This document shows positions 1 to 11,208 of a stretch of 64,000 nucleotides of DNA, in pieces (position 1 is the stretch's first letter; the number at the start of each line of letters is the position of its first letter). The stretch comes from Eimeria necatrix (lineage: Eukaryota; Apicomplexa; Conoidasida; Eucoccidiorida; Eimeriidae). The notes under the pieces were generated by a model. The model had not been told where the DNA came from. It worked only from the letters and a program-made list of their open reading frames with translations, and did no database searches. The stretch covers positions 17,501-81,500 of the forward strand of contig NW_013655295.1 of assembly GCF_000499385.1 (NCBI RefSeq), in the 5' to 3' direction. The translations under genes were made by a program, and so were the position numbers.

Positions 1-272
1 TGGGGGCCCTCTGGGGCCCCCTGGAGGCCCTCTGGGGCCCCCTGGAGGCCCTCTGGGGCCCCCTGAGGCCCCCAGAGGGTCCTGGGGGCCCTCTGGGGCC
101 CCCTGGAGTCCCTCTGGGGCCCCCTGGGGGCCCCGAGAGGGTCCTGAAGGCCCTCTGGGGCCCCCTGGAGGCCCTCTGGGGCCCCCTGGGGGCCCCCAGA
201 GGGTCCTGAAGGCCCTCTGGGGCCCCCTGGAGGCCCTCTGGGGCCCCCTGGAGGCCCTCTGGGGCCCCCTGA
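1..272. repeat. GC-rich minisatellite
   Basis: Tandem copies of a unit of about 21 bases built from CTCTGGGGCCCCCTGGAGG, with variants ending in GGGGGCCC or GAGAGGGTCCTG. The array is cut by the window edge, so its full length is unknown. It would translate as a Gly/Pro/Leu repeat, but there is no start codon or conserved block beside it, so no gene is called. Similar GGGGCCCC-rich blocks recur near 11.0-11.5 kb and, in coding sequence, near 35.0 and 38.5 kb. Confidence 0.85.
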
Positions 273-374
273 CTAAACATATTCTGTAGCAGTGGCGGAG
301 GCAGGGGCAGAAGGATACTAGTTCCAACAAAGATGAATTTGGTTTGCTGCTGCTGCTGCTGCTGCTGCTGCTAC

Positions 375-417
<43 letters not shown>

Positions 418-432
418 ACTTGTAGTTCACCC

Positions 433-548
433 CTAGGTGCAGCGCGCGGCGCGGCCTCGCTGGGGCCTCCAGGGCCTCCACTGTTCGGGCTCCTGCTGGA
501 GTTGCTGCAGCTGCTGCAGCTGGTGGTGCAGGTGTTGCTGCTGCTGGA

Positions 549-582
<34 letters not shown>

Positions 583-1039
583 CTGCTGCTGCTGGCGCTG
601 CGCCGCAGAGGCGCGCCTTGCTGCTGCGCGCGTTGCTGCTGCAGTCAGCCGCCCCGGAGAAAGCCCCACCTGCCGCAGCTGCTCCTCCTGCTGCTGCTGC
701 AGCGGCAGCGGCCCCTGTCTTTTGCATGCAGCACAAGAGCAGCAGCCCACTATGGGAATCCAGTCGAAGGGCGCCAGCAGCAGCTTCGGCTGCTGCTGCA
801 GCGCCTCCAGAAACAGCCCCCGCAAATAGCTGAGCAGCAGCAGCACACGCCACCACTATTCCATTATTATTACTATTATTATTACTATTATTATTACTAT
901 TACTATTACTATTATTATTACTATTATTATTACTATTATTATTACTATTATTACTATTCCCAGCCTTGCAGCATCATCAGCAGCAGCAGCGTTGCTGCTG
1001 CTGCCGCAGCAGCAGCAGCAGCCTTGCTGCTGCTGCCTT

Positions 1040-1092
<53 letters not shown>

Positions 1093-1338
1093 GACCTGTG
1101 GTCTGGCGCGTCGGCGAAGTGGAGGGCCCTGCAGTAGGTGAGGAAGGTGAGGAAGCAGCTGGGAAGCCCCGCGCAGAGCGCATGCAAGTCGACGCTCATT
1201 TTGGTGTTGGTGATTTTTGAGTATTTGTCTCTTTTGCTGGTGGCTTTGAGGCCTTGCCAGGGCAAAGAGCCCCGCAGGAAGTACAGCAGCACGTAACCCA
1301 GCCCCTCCAGGTCGTCCCGACGCGCCTGCTCCACTCCT

Positions 1339-1386
<48 letters not shown>

Positions 1387-1449
1387 GGGGGGGGAGGGCG
1401 TCGGAGAGAGGCGGCAGCCGCGGAGACGAAGACGAACACGGGAGAGAGA

Positions 1450-1512
<63 letters not shown>

Positions 1513-1903
1513 CCGAGGTGGGTGGCGAGGGAGGCGTATCTGGCAGTGCCAGTGAGGTTTTTGCCTTCCTTGTAGGGAATGTGGCGGCCCTGGGCGTCTC
1601 GGAATTTTTTCGCAAGTCCGAAGTCAATTAAATAAATCCGAAATCCTTCTTTGTGTCTTCCCACCAAAAAGTTGTCCGGCTTCACGTCCCGGTGGATGCA
1701 GCTCCGCTGGTGGATGTACGCCAGCCGGTCCAGCTGCAGCAGCAGCAGCAGCAGCAGCAGCAGCGGTGCAGCAGCAGCAGCAGCAGCAGCAGCGGATGCG
1801 CGGCTGCGGCAGCAGCAGCGGCAGCAGCTGCGCACAAAGATGCTCCAGAAGCACCACCGCCACAAACGCCCCACAAATAACAGCAGCACTAACATGCCCC
1901 TCA

Positions 1904-1948
<45 letters not shown>

Positions 1949-2055
1949 CCACCACCACCATTTGAATGCCGAGCTGCAGCACGGTGGGGAGGCTGAAGAG
2001 GCGCTCACACTCAACCACCACCACCCCCACTAACACTCATCATAATCCGCATAAT

Positions 2056-2114
<59 letters not shown>

Positions 2115-2266
2115 CCATTTGAATGCCTAGCTGCAGCACGGTGGGGAGGCTGAAGAGGCGCTGGGAGGCGTTGAAGAGAAACTCCAGCGAATGGCCCAAA
2201 CGCTCCAACACCATCGCGTGCCACTCGCCCTCCAGCCCGTACCAGTAACACACTGGAATCCCGACT

Positions 2267-2299
<33 letters not shown>

Positions 2300-2435
2300 G
2301 GTGCAGCAGCAGCAGCAGCAGCGGGTGCAGCAGCAGCAGCAGCGGGCGCAGCAGCAGCAGCGGCGGGAGTGGGGGAGGGGCAGCTGCAGGCGGCGCTGCA
2401 GCAGCGCGCGCTGCAGCAGCTCGTGCAGCAGCTCT

Positions 2436-2489
<54 letters not shown>

Positions 2490-2778
2490 AGCTGCTGCAT
2501 GGGGCGCATCAAAATGCATCAAATGAAAGGAAATGAAAGGATAAAACAGAATAAATTAAAGAGAAATGGAATTAAATGGAATAAAGAGTTGCTGCGGACT
2601 TCCTCCTTGCAGAAACTTGATGATTCTTGCTTCGTAAAGCAGCTGCGGATGTTTTGTTGCAGCAGGCTCCAACTTAATGGCCACTTCTTTGCCTTTCAAA
2701 TCCACTCCTTCATAAAGCGCCCCGAAGGAGCCGCTGCCGATTTTTCTGCCGACTTTGTAGACCCCGTTGATGCATGCG

Positions 2779-2823
<45 letters not shown>

Positions 2824-2987
2824 CCCAGGCCCACGCGCGACAGCGACGGCACGCCGCCCGCTGCTGCTGCTGCTGCCACCGCCCCCAGGGCTGCTGCTGC
2901 TGCTGCTGCTGCGGTCGCCGGCGGCGACGCGCACGCCACTGCGCCCCCAGCAGCAGCAGCAGCAGCAGCAGCAGCGCCGCCTGCTGC

Positions 2988-3029
<42 letters not shown>

Positions 3030-3104
3030 GCCCGAACCCGACACCCCGCGCACGCCCCCTGCGGCTCCCCGAGTTCCGGGGGCAGCAGCAGGGGGCGCAG
3101 CCAT
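433..3104 (-). CDS. CK1: casein kinase I, 5 exons, 503 aa
   Basis: A serine/threonine kinase of the CK1 family. Exons: 3104-2600, 2264-2116, 1733-1514, 1336-1096 and 829-433; the phases close exactly to 504 codons including TAG at 435-433. Residues 1-110 are a poly-Ala/Gly leader unique to this lineage. The kinase domain follows: glycine loop GSGSFG (123-128), catalytic Lys in VAIKLE (K144), HPQLLYE, catalytic HRDVKPDN (D234), DFG (D255), and the CK1 signatures [11 protein letters not shown] and EQARRDDLE...[12 protein letters not shown]. The last exon gives [10 protein letters not shown]...FDW, as CK1 kinases end, then a Gln-rich tail of about 90 residues. Introns are almost pure CAG/CTG tracts. 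Three donors are unusual (GTCCGC, GTCTGC, GTCCCT), but each join restores family sequence. The start is the first ATG of the exon; translation could begin later in the poly-Ala. The exact CK1 isoform is not resolved. Confidence 0.93.
857..957. repeat. (TAT/TAC) trinucleotide repeat in CK1 intron 4
   Basis: About 100 bases of alternating ATT and ACT triplets inside the intron between the last two CK1 exons. It would read as poly-Tyr on the plus strand, but it lies between two well supported minus-strand exons and is not coding. Confidence 0.8.
1957..2005 (-). repeat. duplicated 3' end of CK1 exon 2 inside intron 2
   Basis: These 49 bases match 2114-2162, the end of CK1 exon 2 plus its donor, at 48 of 49 positions. 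The single difference turns a CTA Leu codon into CTC Leu and so is synonymous. The copy keeps the donor GT. It lies 157 bases downstream in the transcript, in the intron, after CTG repeats. Confidence 0.9.
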
Positions 3105-3274
3105 AAGCAACACCTGCTGCTGCTGCAGTGCCTGCTGCTGCTGCTGCTGCAGTGCCTGCTGCTGCTGCTGCTGCTCCTGCTGCTGCTCCTCCTGCTGCTG
3201 CTCTCAGCCCGTGTCTTCCTTCCTCCAAAGCCTCACATTAGCACGCCCACCGCCGACCAGCCTCCAAGCAACAA

Positions 3275-3320
<46 letters not shown>

Positions 3321-3445
3321 GCTGTGAGCTGCAGCCCGAGCGCAGAGTTCCTTTTTGCTGCTGCTGCTTCTGCTTCTTTTCCAAATCTGTTTTGCATTTA
3401 TTTGGGGTTTGAGCAGCAAGCAGCGCAGAGCCTGCTGCAGGGCCC

Positions 3446-3474
3446 CAAACCCTAAACCCTAAACCCTAAACCCT
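3446..3474. repeat. interstitial telomere-like AAACCCT repeat
   Basis: Four copies of CCCTAAA-type heptamers upstream of CK1. A matching block in the opposite orientation (TTTAGGG) lies at 4645-4672. Confidence 0.9.
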
Positions 3475-4644
3475 CGAGGCTGCAGCCGCGGCATAAAGCT
3501 GCTGCGCCGGCAGCTGGCGGGCCCCGGGGAGCTGCTGCAGCGCAGCAGCGCAGCAGAGCAGCGGCGCAGCAGCGCAGCAGCGCAGCAAAGCAGCAGCGCA
3601 GCAGCGCAGCAGCGCAGCAGCAAGAATGAAAAGCACTTTAGTTGGAGCAGCAAAGGCTGGAGCTGCTGCAGGCCATGGGGGCTTGTGGGGGACAAGAAGC
3701 AGCAGCTGCTGAAGAGCTGCTGGGGCGAAGGAAGCTGCTGCTGCTGCGGCTCTGGGGGCGATGCTGCTGCTGCTGCTTCTGCTGCGGCTTTCGCCGCCGC
3801 TGCTGCTGCTGCTGCTGGCGAGCTGCAGCGGCGCGTTGCCGCGGAAGAGCCTCCGGAGTTTGGGATTTGCAGAAAGATCTGGAAAGGAAAAGAGCGGCGG
3901 GGGAGGCGGGGAGTGGCGTGAGGTGTACAGACAGCTGGGGCGGCGGCTGCGGAACCGCCGGGTGGCGGCGCGGCGGCGCCCAGCGGCGGGAAAAAGCGGA
4001 AAACGACGGAATTAATTTGCTGTCTGCATTTATTAAACTAAAACTGAACTCTACGCGAAGAATCAGACAAATTGATCCGCGGGAAGTCTGCAGATCGCAG
4101 CACTGTTAGCTGCAGTCGGTAGCCTGAGCCCAGCGGCGCAGTCGCGAGAGGCAAAACCCGAGCTGTACGTACACCCCAACGCAGCAGCCGCCGAACTCCG
4201 TCTTCTTTCTCCGCCATTTAAATTTCATTTTAATTCTCGCGAGCGAATTTAAACTCTTTTTTCCCCTTAACAGCTGTCTAACAGGCGCTGAGTGGCGCAG
4301 CTGCCGCGCGGCCTTGCCGCCGGTGCCCGCTGGACTCCGCGCCGCCCGCTAGCGCCCCGCCTTCCGCTTTTCTGTTTCTTTTCGAGAGTTAAATTCCTTT
4401 TTTAATTTCTAAATTCCAATTTAAATGCAATTAGCGCCTCCGGAGCTTCCTGGGCAGCCCCCAGCGCCCGCCCGGCCTCCTGCATGCAAGCCTTTGCCCA
4501 CAAACTCCCGCTGCTCCTCCCGCTGCAGCAAAACTCTAACCACTGGACCACTGGTCACCCCCCCAGCTTGCTGCTGCTGCCCCAGCTAGCTGCAGCGGCT
4601 AGCCACGGCTGGCCGCGGGGCCCCACGCGTGTCTTGGGCCCCCG

Positions 4645-4672
4645 AGGGTTTAGGGTTTAGGGTTTAGGGTTT
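4645..4672. repeat. interstitial telomere-like TTTAGGG repeat
   Basis: Four near-perfect TTTAGGG units flanked by GGGGCCCC sequence, opposite in orientation to the block at 3446-3474. Confidence 0.9.
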
Positions 4673-4862
4673 GGGGCCCCTAGGGTTTGCAACTGGGGCT
4701 TCAGCTGCTTTGCTGCAGCTCCGGGGGCCCTTTTGGAACAGAAAAAGGAAGCAGCAAAAGGCAGAAACAGATTTCATTTATTTTGTTTTCCAAAATCCAA
4801 AAACTCCGAAAATGAATAAAAGAAATAAATGACAAAAAGGCTTTCCCGCCTCAGGCGCTCAG

Positions 4863-4874
4863 GTGTACGTACAC
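4863..4874. repeat. GTGTACGTACAC palindrome, intergenic copy
   Basis: Perfect 12-base palindrome followed by CCC. Other perfect copies are at 8523, 13425, 15139, 32291 and 36156. CTGTACGTACAC copies are near 4163, 19580, 20272 and 29260. Confidence 0.9.
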
Positions 4875-5124
4875 CCCAGCGCCCGCAAGGCCGCAGCCCT
4901 ACACAGTTTGCTGCTGCAGCTTTTTTTCACTTTTAAAGTAACTTCTAAAATAAACAAAATGGCAAAAGACAAAACAGAAAAGTTTAATTCAGTTTGCTGC
5001 TGCAGCTTTCTCACTTTTAAAGTAACTTTTAAAATAAATAAAATGACAAAAGACAAAACAGAAAAGTTCAATTCTTCTTCAGCTTTCGCAGAGCTGTCTG
5101 TACACCCCAGATGGGCCCCAGCAT

Positions 5125-5445
5125 ATTAATTAACCAATTAAATAATTAATTAATAATTAATCAATTAATTGATAATTAATTAACTATTAATTGATTAATT
5201 AATTGATAAGTAATTAATTAATTATTAATTAATTAATTAATTAATTAGTTAATTAATTAATTGATAGTTAATTAATTAATAATTAATCAATTAATTGATA
5301 ATTAATTAATTAATAATTAATCAATTAATTGATAATTAATTAATTAATAATTAATCAATTAATTAATTGATAATTAATTAATTATTTATTAATTAATTAA
5401 CTAATTAATTAATTAATAATTAATTAATTAGTTAATTAATTAACT
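5125..5445. repeat. TTAATTAA-type AT-rich satellite
   Basis: Pure A/T sequence built from TTAATTAA and TAATTGATAATTAA units with higher-order copies of about 36 bases. It is followed to about 5880 by looser AATAAATAA repeats. No coding signal on either strand. Confidence 0.85.
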
Positions 5446-6294
5446 GCAGCAAGAGGAATAAATAATAATGATGGCAGCCATTTGAGGCAAATAAGCCAAA
5501 TATTATAATATTATATAAACTGAATTAAACAATTAAATAAATAATAAACAAATAATTAAATTGAATAAATAACAAATAATTAAATTAAATAAATCAAAAA
5601 CAAATAATTAAGCTAAACAAATATTAAAATTAAAAGATAACAAATAATTGAATTAAATTGATAATAAACAAACAATTGAACTAAATAATAAACAAATGAA
5701 CTGACTAAATAATAACCAAATAAATAATAAATAAATGATAAATAAATAATGAAGAAATGACAAATAAATAAATAATAAATAAACAAATGATAAATAATAA
5801 AAAAATAATAAATAAACAATAAACAAATAATAAACTAATAATAAATAAATAAATAATAAACAAATAATTAAATGAGTTAAAGAAGAAATAAAGCTGTTGT
5901 GTTGCACTGCAGCACGACTCGCTCTGCGGCGCCTTTTTGTCTCAAGAAACCTGAGCTGTACAGACACTTGATGCTGCTGCTGCTGCAGTTGCTGCTGCAG
6001 TTGCTGCTGCAGTCACTGCTGCAGTTACTGCTGCAGTTGCTGCTGCTGCAGTTGCTGCTGCTGCAGCAGTGGGCGCTGCAGCAACTGCAGCAGTCGTTGA
6101 AGCAACCGCCGCTGCTGCTGCTGCTGCAATTTCTCTAACAGGAGCTGCTGCTGCAGTACTTGGTGCTGCTGCTGCTGCTGCTGCTGCAGTTGCTGCTGCT
6201 GCTGCTGTTGATGATGCTGGACTTTGAATTATAAAACTGGCCAAGACGCAACTTGGACACCAGCTGGACATACACCTCGAGGTGTACATACACC

Positions 6295-6388
6295 TCAAGC
6301 CACTCTCAAAATCCCAGCAGTTATTAATTTGTTTATTCCATCCCGGATCTTCGGGTCTTGGAGGTAGCTGCAGCAAAAACATATTCAA

Positions 6389-6427
<39 letters not shown>

Positions 6428-6566
6428 ATTGCTGCTGCTGCTGCTGCTGCGGCACTGTCGCTGCCCCCGCAACAGCTCTTGTTGCAGCAGCAGCAGCACC
6501 AGCTGCAGCAGCAGCACCAGCCGCTGCCGCTGGTGCTGCCACTGCTGCTGCTGCTGCTGCTGCTAT

Positions 6567-6600
<34 letters not shown>

Positions 6601-6658
6601 ACTGTTACTACTGCTGCTGCTGCTACTACTGCTGCTGCTGCTGCTGCTACTACTGCTG

Positions 6659-6694
<36 letters not shown>

Positions 6695-7192
6695 ACTCTT
6701 TAAGAAGCGCTGGGTTCTCCTGGGCGTTCTGAAGGACAATACTCATTTGGGGGTCCCGAAGAATTTGCTGAATTTCTGGATCGGCCTAAAAGATAAATAA
6801 ATAAATAAATAATAAATAAATAAATAAATAAATAATAAATAAATAAATAATAAATAATAAATAAATAAATAAATAAATAATAAATATATAATTAATTAGT
6901 AATAGTAATGGCATTAATTCAACAAATAAAAAGAATTCATTTCAGCAGCGCCTAAATGAGCTCTTTTAAGAGTGAAGGCATAAAGAGTTAATTAATTAAT
7001 TAGTTAATTAATTAATTAATTAATTAATTTAGTTAATTAATTTAGTTAGTTAATTTAGAAATTAATTTATTTAAAAAGCCAACTAGCTGCCCGCTGCGCT
7101 ACAACCAGCAGCAGCAGCAGCAGCAGCAGCAGCTAAAGACAGAATCTGCTGCTGCTGCTTCTGCTGCCGAGGCACCCGCTACTGCTGCTGCA

Positions 7193-7226
<34 letters not shown>

Positions 7227-7464
7227 ACCATGGCGTGTCTCATTTGTTCCTCGTCGACCTCTCCGGTTTGCTGCTGCTGCTGCACTTTGCGGATGACTTG
7301 CATTTTGCCTTCGAGGCACTCTTTGCTGCTGGGGTCTATTTTAAGTCCTTTTTCAAAAGCTTCCAAAGCTTTTGGATATTCTTTCAACAAAAAGTGGAGA
7401 GTCCCTTTGCGGCTCCACGCCTTCACGAAGCTCGGGTCCAGACTCAACGCAGTCTCGCAGTCCT

Positions 7465-7503
<39 letters not shown>

Positions 7504-7839
7504 GCAGCAGCAGCAGCGGCAGCAGCGGCAGCGCAGTAAATGTGCAGCGGCGGAAAAGCAGCGGTGACGGGGCGGCGGCAGCACAGCAGCAGCAACGCAG
7601 CAGCAGCGACAGAGGAGAAGGAACACAGCAGCAGCACGGCAGCAGCAGCAGCAGCAGCAGCAGCGCAGCAGCAGCGCAGCAGCAGCAGCAGCAGCAGCGC
7701 AGCAGCAATTGGTGGTTTTAGTTTTTTATTTCGGACTTTAAGGGCAGAAGGATATTCAAATAATTTGGTAAGTGCTGCTGCGCGGTTGCTGTACAGCTTC
7801 GCGTCCTTCGGGTTCCTCAGAATGGCCTCGTCGTACTCT

Positions 7840-7878
<39 letters not shown>

Positions 7879-8239
7879 ATAATGGGCGCAGCAGCAACAA
7901 CAATGATAATGTGGGCAGCAGCAGCAACAGTGAGAGGCAGCAGCAGCAGGAAGCAGCAGTGAGGACTGTGCAAAAGAAGCAAACTTTCAAAAAAACTCCA
8001 CCATACAAGTTGTGCATTATATATATATATATATACTTATATAGTTTTATATAAATGCATTTATATATTTATACATTTAAATATATATTTTCTAAATTGG
8101 ACTTTAAATTGGAAATTCGATTTTGAATTAAAGGCAAACAGCAGCCCTTTGCCCGAGCGGCGAGCAGCGGCAAAACCACCCCCAGCAGCACCCCCAGCAG
8201 GAGCAGCACCAGCAGCCTCGCAGCAGCAGCAGCAGCCTC

Positions 8240-8273
<34 letters not shown>

Positions 8274-10002
8274 GACCCTTTTTGGCGTTGGGGAAGTCGT
8301 TGTTTTTGAAGAATTCGTTGCCGCGGAGTTTGTGCTGCTCGGCCTTCTCGGGGTCGACGTAAGCCTCTCTGTCGGCCTTTTCTTTGAGTCTTTTGACTTC
8401 CGCAAGAGCTGCTCGCGTCTGGCGAGTGTTGGACTCGCAAAGAGACTTTTCGTACATCTCAATTGCCTTTTGAAAATCTTTTTGGCGCGCAAAACAGGCG
8501 GCCATGCGGTTGTAGACCTGCGGTGTACGTACACCCCGCGCAGTGCGCGCGCGCGAGCGCGCGCTCACTTCTTTTATTCTGCAAATTCAACTTTTGCAAA
8601 AGTGCCCGATCTGCACCTCAAACGACTCCGTTTTGAATTTTAATTTCGATTTTCGCATTCTTTTCACTTTATTGCAACTTTATTTCCACTTTTTTTTCAC
8701 TTTTTCCACTTTTTTCCACTTTTTCCCGACCCCGCCACACTCACCTTCGCCACCACCTCGTAGTCCGCCTTCACCTCGTACCTCTTCTCCAGCGCCTTCT
8801 CGCACTCCTTCAGGCAGTTCTCAAAGTCGCCCATTTCCATGTACACAGCTGCAAACCCCAAAAAAGGGTTTTGATTCACTTCAACAAAATAAACCACTTC
8901 AAAACCCTACCCAACAGAGTCCCAACAAGAAACAAAAAACATGCAAGTCCCGAAAAACCCGAACTAACCATGTGCCCTGCGAAGTCCTGGGCCCCCAACA
9001 CCCCCCAAACCCTAAACCCTAAACCCTAAACCCTAAAACCCTAAACCCTAAACCCTAGCCTACCGGCTTTGTTGTTGAGGTAGAGGAGCTGGTTGGGGTC
9101 GAGGGCAATGGCCTCGTCGTAAGCTTTCAAAGCTTCTTCGAACTTTCTTTGTTTGTAAAGTTCATTTCCTTCTTTCTTCTTTTCTTCAGCTTGCTGCTGC
9201 TCGGGGGTGAGTTCTTTGGGGGGCTGCTGCGCTGCTGCTGCTGCTGCTGCTGCTGCTCCCGAAGCAGCAGCAGCAGCAGCAGGCTCTTCCTCCTCCTCCA
9301 GAGTGCCCCCCAGCAGCACCGTCATGCCCTCCCGGATGCGCACGTCCTAACACCCAAACCCAAACCCCAAACCCTAAACGCTAAACCCTAAACCCTAAAC
9401 CCCAAACCCTAAACCCTAAACCCTAAACCCTAAACCCTCTCGCGGCGCTGCGAAGCCCCGCCTATCCGGCCCTTGGCCAGCAGAAAAAGGCGAAAATAAA
9501 GGCGGAAAAAAGAAAAGAAGAAAAAGCAGAAAAGCAGCAGCAAACCAAGCCCAGAAGCAGCGAAAAAGAGCAAAAAAAGGAAATAAAAAGAAATAAAAGG
9601 AAATAAAAAGAAATAAAAAGACCTGGAGACAGGAAAAAGAAAATAAAAGGAAATAAAAGGAAATAAAAGAAATAAAAGAAATAAAACCCACCGGCTGGGC
9701 CATGACGAGCCGCAAACTGCTGGGGTTGGCCTGGACTTGGGCAAGAAGTTTGGCGAGGGTTTGGGAATAGTTGGGGTCTTGTTGAGAGTACTTTTGGAGT
9801 TTGGGGTGTCTGCTGAGAGCTGTAGAGACAGCCCAGAGGGCCTGCACTTCCCGCAAACCCGCGCTGCTCTGCTGCACTTCTTTCAAACCCTTTTGCAAAC
9901 CCTCGTTCGAGGGTTCCAACTCCAAACCCTTCTTGTAACTCCGCTCCGCCTCCTCCACACGACCCAGGTTGAACTCCGCCAAACCCTTCCGCGAATAACC
10001 CT

Positions 10003-10050
<48 letters not shown>

Positions 10051-10433
10051 GCGGAGGGAGCCGGGGTCTTCAGCAGTTCCGGGTGCACACGCTAGAGAGG
10101 GAGCAGCAAACCCCAAACCCTAAACCCTAAACCCCAAACCCCAAACCCTAAACCCTAAACCCTAAACCCTAAACCCTAGATTGGGGTTACCTTGGCCCAG
10201 TCGGGCTTGAGCTTGACGCAGGTCTCGGCGTCCTTGAGGGCGCTTTCGAAGTCCTTCAAACTGGCGAAGGCCCCCGACCTGTTGGAGTAAAGAAGATGGT
10301 CTTGAGGAGAAAGTTGAATTGCATTTGAAAAGTGTTGAACAGCAGCGCGGAAGTCGCCGTTTTGAAAGGCGGCGTTTCCCTTCGCCTTCTCTTCCTGGGC
10401 CTGCGTCTGGGCCGGATCCGCGGCAGAGGCCAT
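6295..10433 (-). CDS. STI1: Hsp70/Hsp90-organising protein HOP/STI1, 9 exons, 558 aa
   Basis: A cytosolic co-chaperone that links Hsp70 and Hsp90. Exons: 10433-10191, 10000-9692, 9346-9064, 8848-8745, 8517-8277, 7837-7737, 7462-7229, 6785-6697 and 6367-6295; all phases close to 559 codons ending TGA. The first two exons give TPR1 (EKAKGNAAFQNGDF, YSNRSGAFASL, GYSRKGLAEF) and the first STI1/DP domain with HPKLQKYSQQDPNY. A Glu/Ala linker follows, then TPR2A (EEKKKEGNELYKQRKFEEAL), TPR2B (AEQHKLRGNEFFKNNDF, KLYSNRAAALTKL, VKAWSRKGTLHF) and the last DP domain (DPEIQQILRDPQM, YLQDPKIRDGINKL). The length matches the family (about 560). Introns 1-3 contain telomere-like repeats; others are CTG tracts. 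The donors after exons 5-7 are GTCCTC, GTCCGA and GTCAGC, unusual but fixed by the protein. Confidence 0.96.
8523..8534. repeat. GTGTACGTACAC palindrome at HOP exon 5 acceptor
   Basis: On the coding strand the intron ends GTGTACGTACACCGCAG directly before exon 5 (8517), so the palindrome sits where the pyrimidine tract is expected. Confidence 0.9.
9006..9057. repeat. telomere-like repeat in HOP intron 3
   Basis: Seven AAACCCT units, one with an extra A, ending seven bases from the exon 3 donor at 9063. Confidence 0.92.
9353..9438. repeat. telomere-like repeat in HOP intron 2
   Basis: About twelve AAACCCT-type units with a few variants (AAACCC, AAACGCT) lying against the exon 3 acceptor at 9347. 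Confidence 0.92.
10110..10179. repeat. telomere-like repeat in HOP intron 1
   Basis: Ten AAACCCT/AAACCCC units that end about 12 bases from the exon 1 donor at 10190. Confidence 0.92.
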
Positions 10434-11154
10434 CGTTGGCGGCGAAAAAAAAAGGGTTTTGCAAATTAAAAGCTATTCAAAGACTATTTAAGTACAAAAA
10501 TCAACAGATTCCCCGCAAAAAGAAAGAAATCCGAAAGCAGCAAACGCCCGCGCGCCGCGCAAGCCGCAACCCCTCAGGTGTACAGACAGCTCGGACCCGT
10601 GCAAAGCTCCAAAACCTACCAATTCCTCAATCACAACTTTTCTAATTTACTTTTGCATTTTGCAAGTCCCCTAACTCCGCCAAACTCCAGCAGCCCCACC
10701 AGCCTCGCCCAGGGGGCCCCGAAACCGCGCGCTGTCTGCTGCTGCATGCATGCAACTGGCCACTTACTTCCGCGCGTAAACCTCCGAAACTTCCGCTTTT
10801 TCCTTTTTTTATATTCATTTATATTTAGTTTTTCATTTTATTAATTAATTTGAAACAGCTAACATACCCGCGAGCACTCCCGCACAGATCGCCCGGAGCT
10901 GACTGCAGCCGAAACGCCGCGGCTGCAGCACCCTCAGCTGCCGTTCTTCCGCAAAAACGCCATTATTTACTTCTATACTTCTTTCAATTAATAAAATGCT
11001 TTAATTAAATCCATTTAAAGACATTTGGCTCCAAAATTCACCCAGAAGGGCCCCCTGGGGGCCCCTGCAGCACGTGCTGCAGCAGCACAGCAACGACACC
11101 TGCAAATACCCTACACCCAACAGGGGCCCCCTCTGCCTCTCTAACCCTTGGGGC

Positions 11155-11208
11155 TGCATGCGCTGCATGCGCTGCATGCGCTGCATGCGCTGCATGCGCT
11201 GCAGCAGG
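11155..11208. promoter_or_regulatory. array of six TGCATGC sites
   Basis: Six copies of the nonamer TGCATGCGC in perfect head-to-tail order. GCATGC is a palindrome, and TGCATGC-type sites are bound by ApiAP2 factors in apicomplexans. The array lies about 720 bases upstream of the HOP start and could act on it. It could also be a simple tandem repeat with no function. Confidence 0.45.

Larger units (their letters stand above)
3105..6294. other. intergenic region between CK1 and HOP
   Basis: No gene is supported here. It holds CTG/CAG tracts (3110-3340), a GCAGCAGC-type run (3535-3625), two telomere-like blocks, two tandem AT-rich zones, and two copies of a roughly 85-base segment reading TTTGCTGCTGCAGC then AACTTTTAAAATAAA (near 4907-4985 and 4993-5065). 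CK1 starts at 3104 and is transcribed away from this region. HOP ends at 6295 and is transcribed towards it. The CK1 promoter must therefore lie here, but no core element can be named. Confidence 0.6.

Noticed and set aside
1..272. Gly/Pro/Leu repeat protein encoded by the terminal minisatellite
   Set aside because: No start codon, no flanking conserved sequence, and the array is cut by the window edge.
857..957. Open frame of about 30 consecutive tyrosines
   Set aside because: It is an ATT/ACT microsatellite within a CK1 intron on the opposite strand.
5453..5967. Hydrophobic Tyr/Leu/Ile-rich frame that could suggest a membrane protein
   Set aside because: It is a translation of AATAAATAA repeats and has no balanced residues.
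6380..6690. Long open frames of poly-Leu, poly-Ser or poly-Ala at the 3' end of HOP
   Set aside because: These are CTG/CAG and CTA tracts read in any frame; they lie in HOP introns between two exons fixed by protein conservation.
9353..10179. AAACCCT blocks as a sign of a chromosome end
   Set aside because: The blocks are short, lie within introns, and coding sequence continues on both sides, so they are interstitial.
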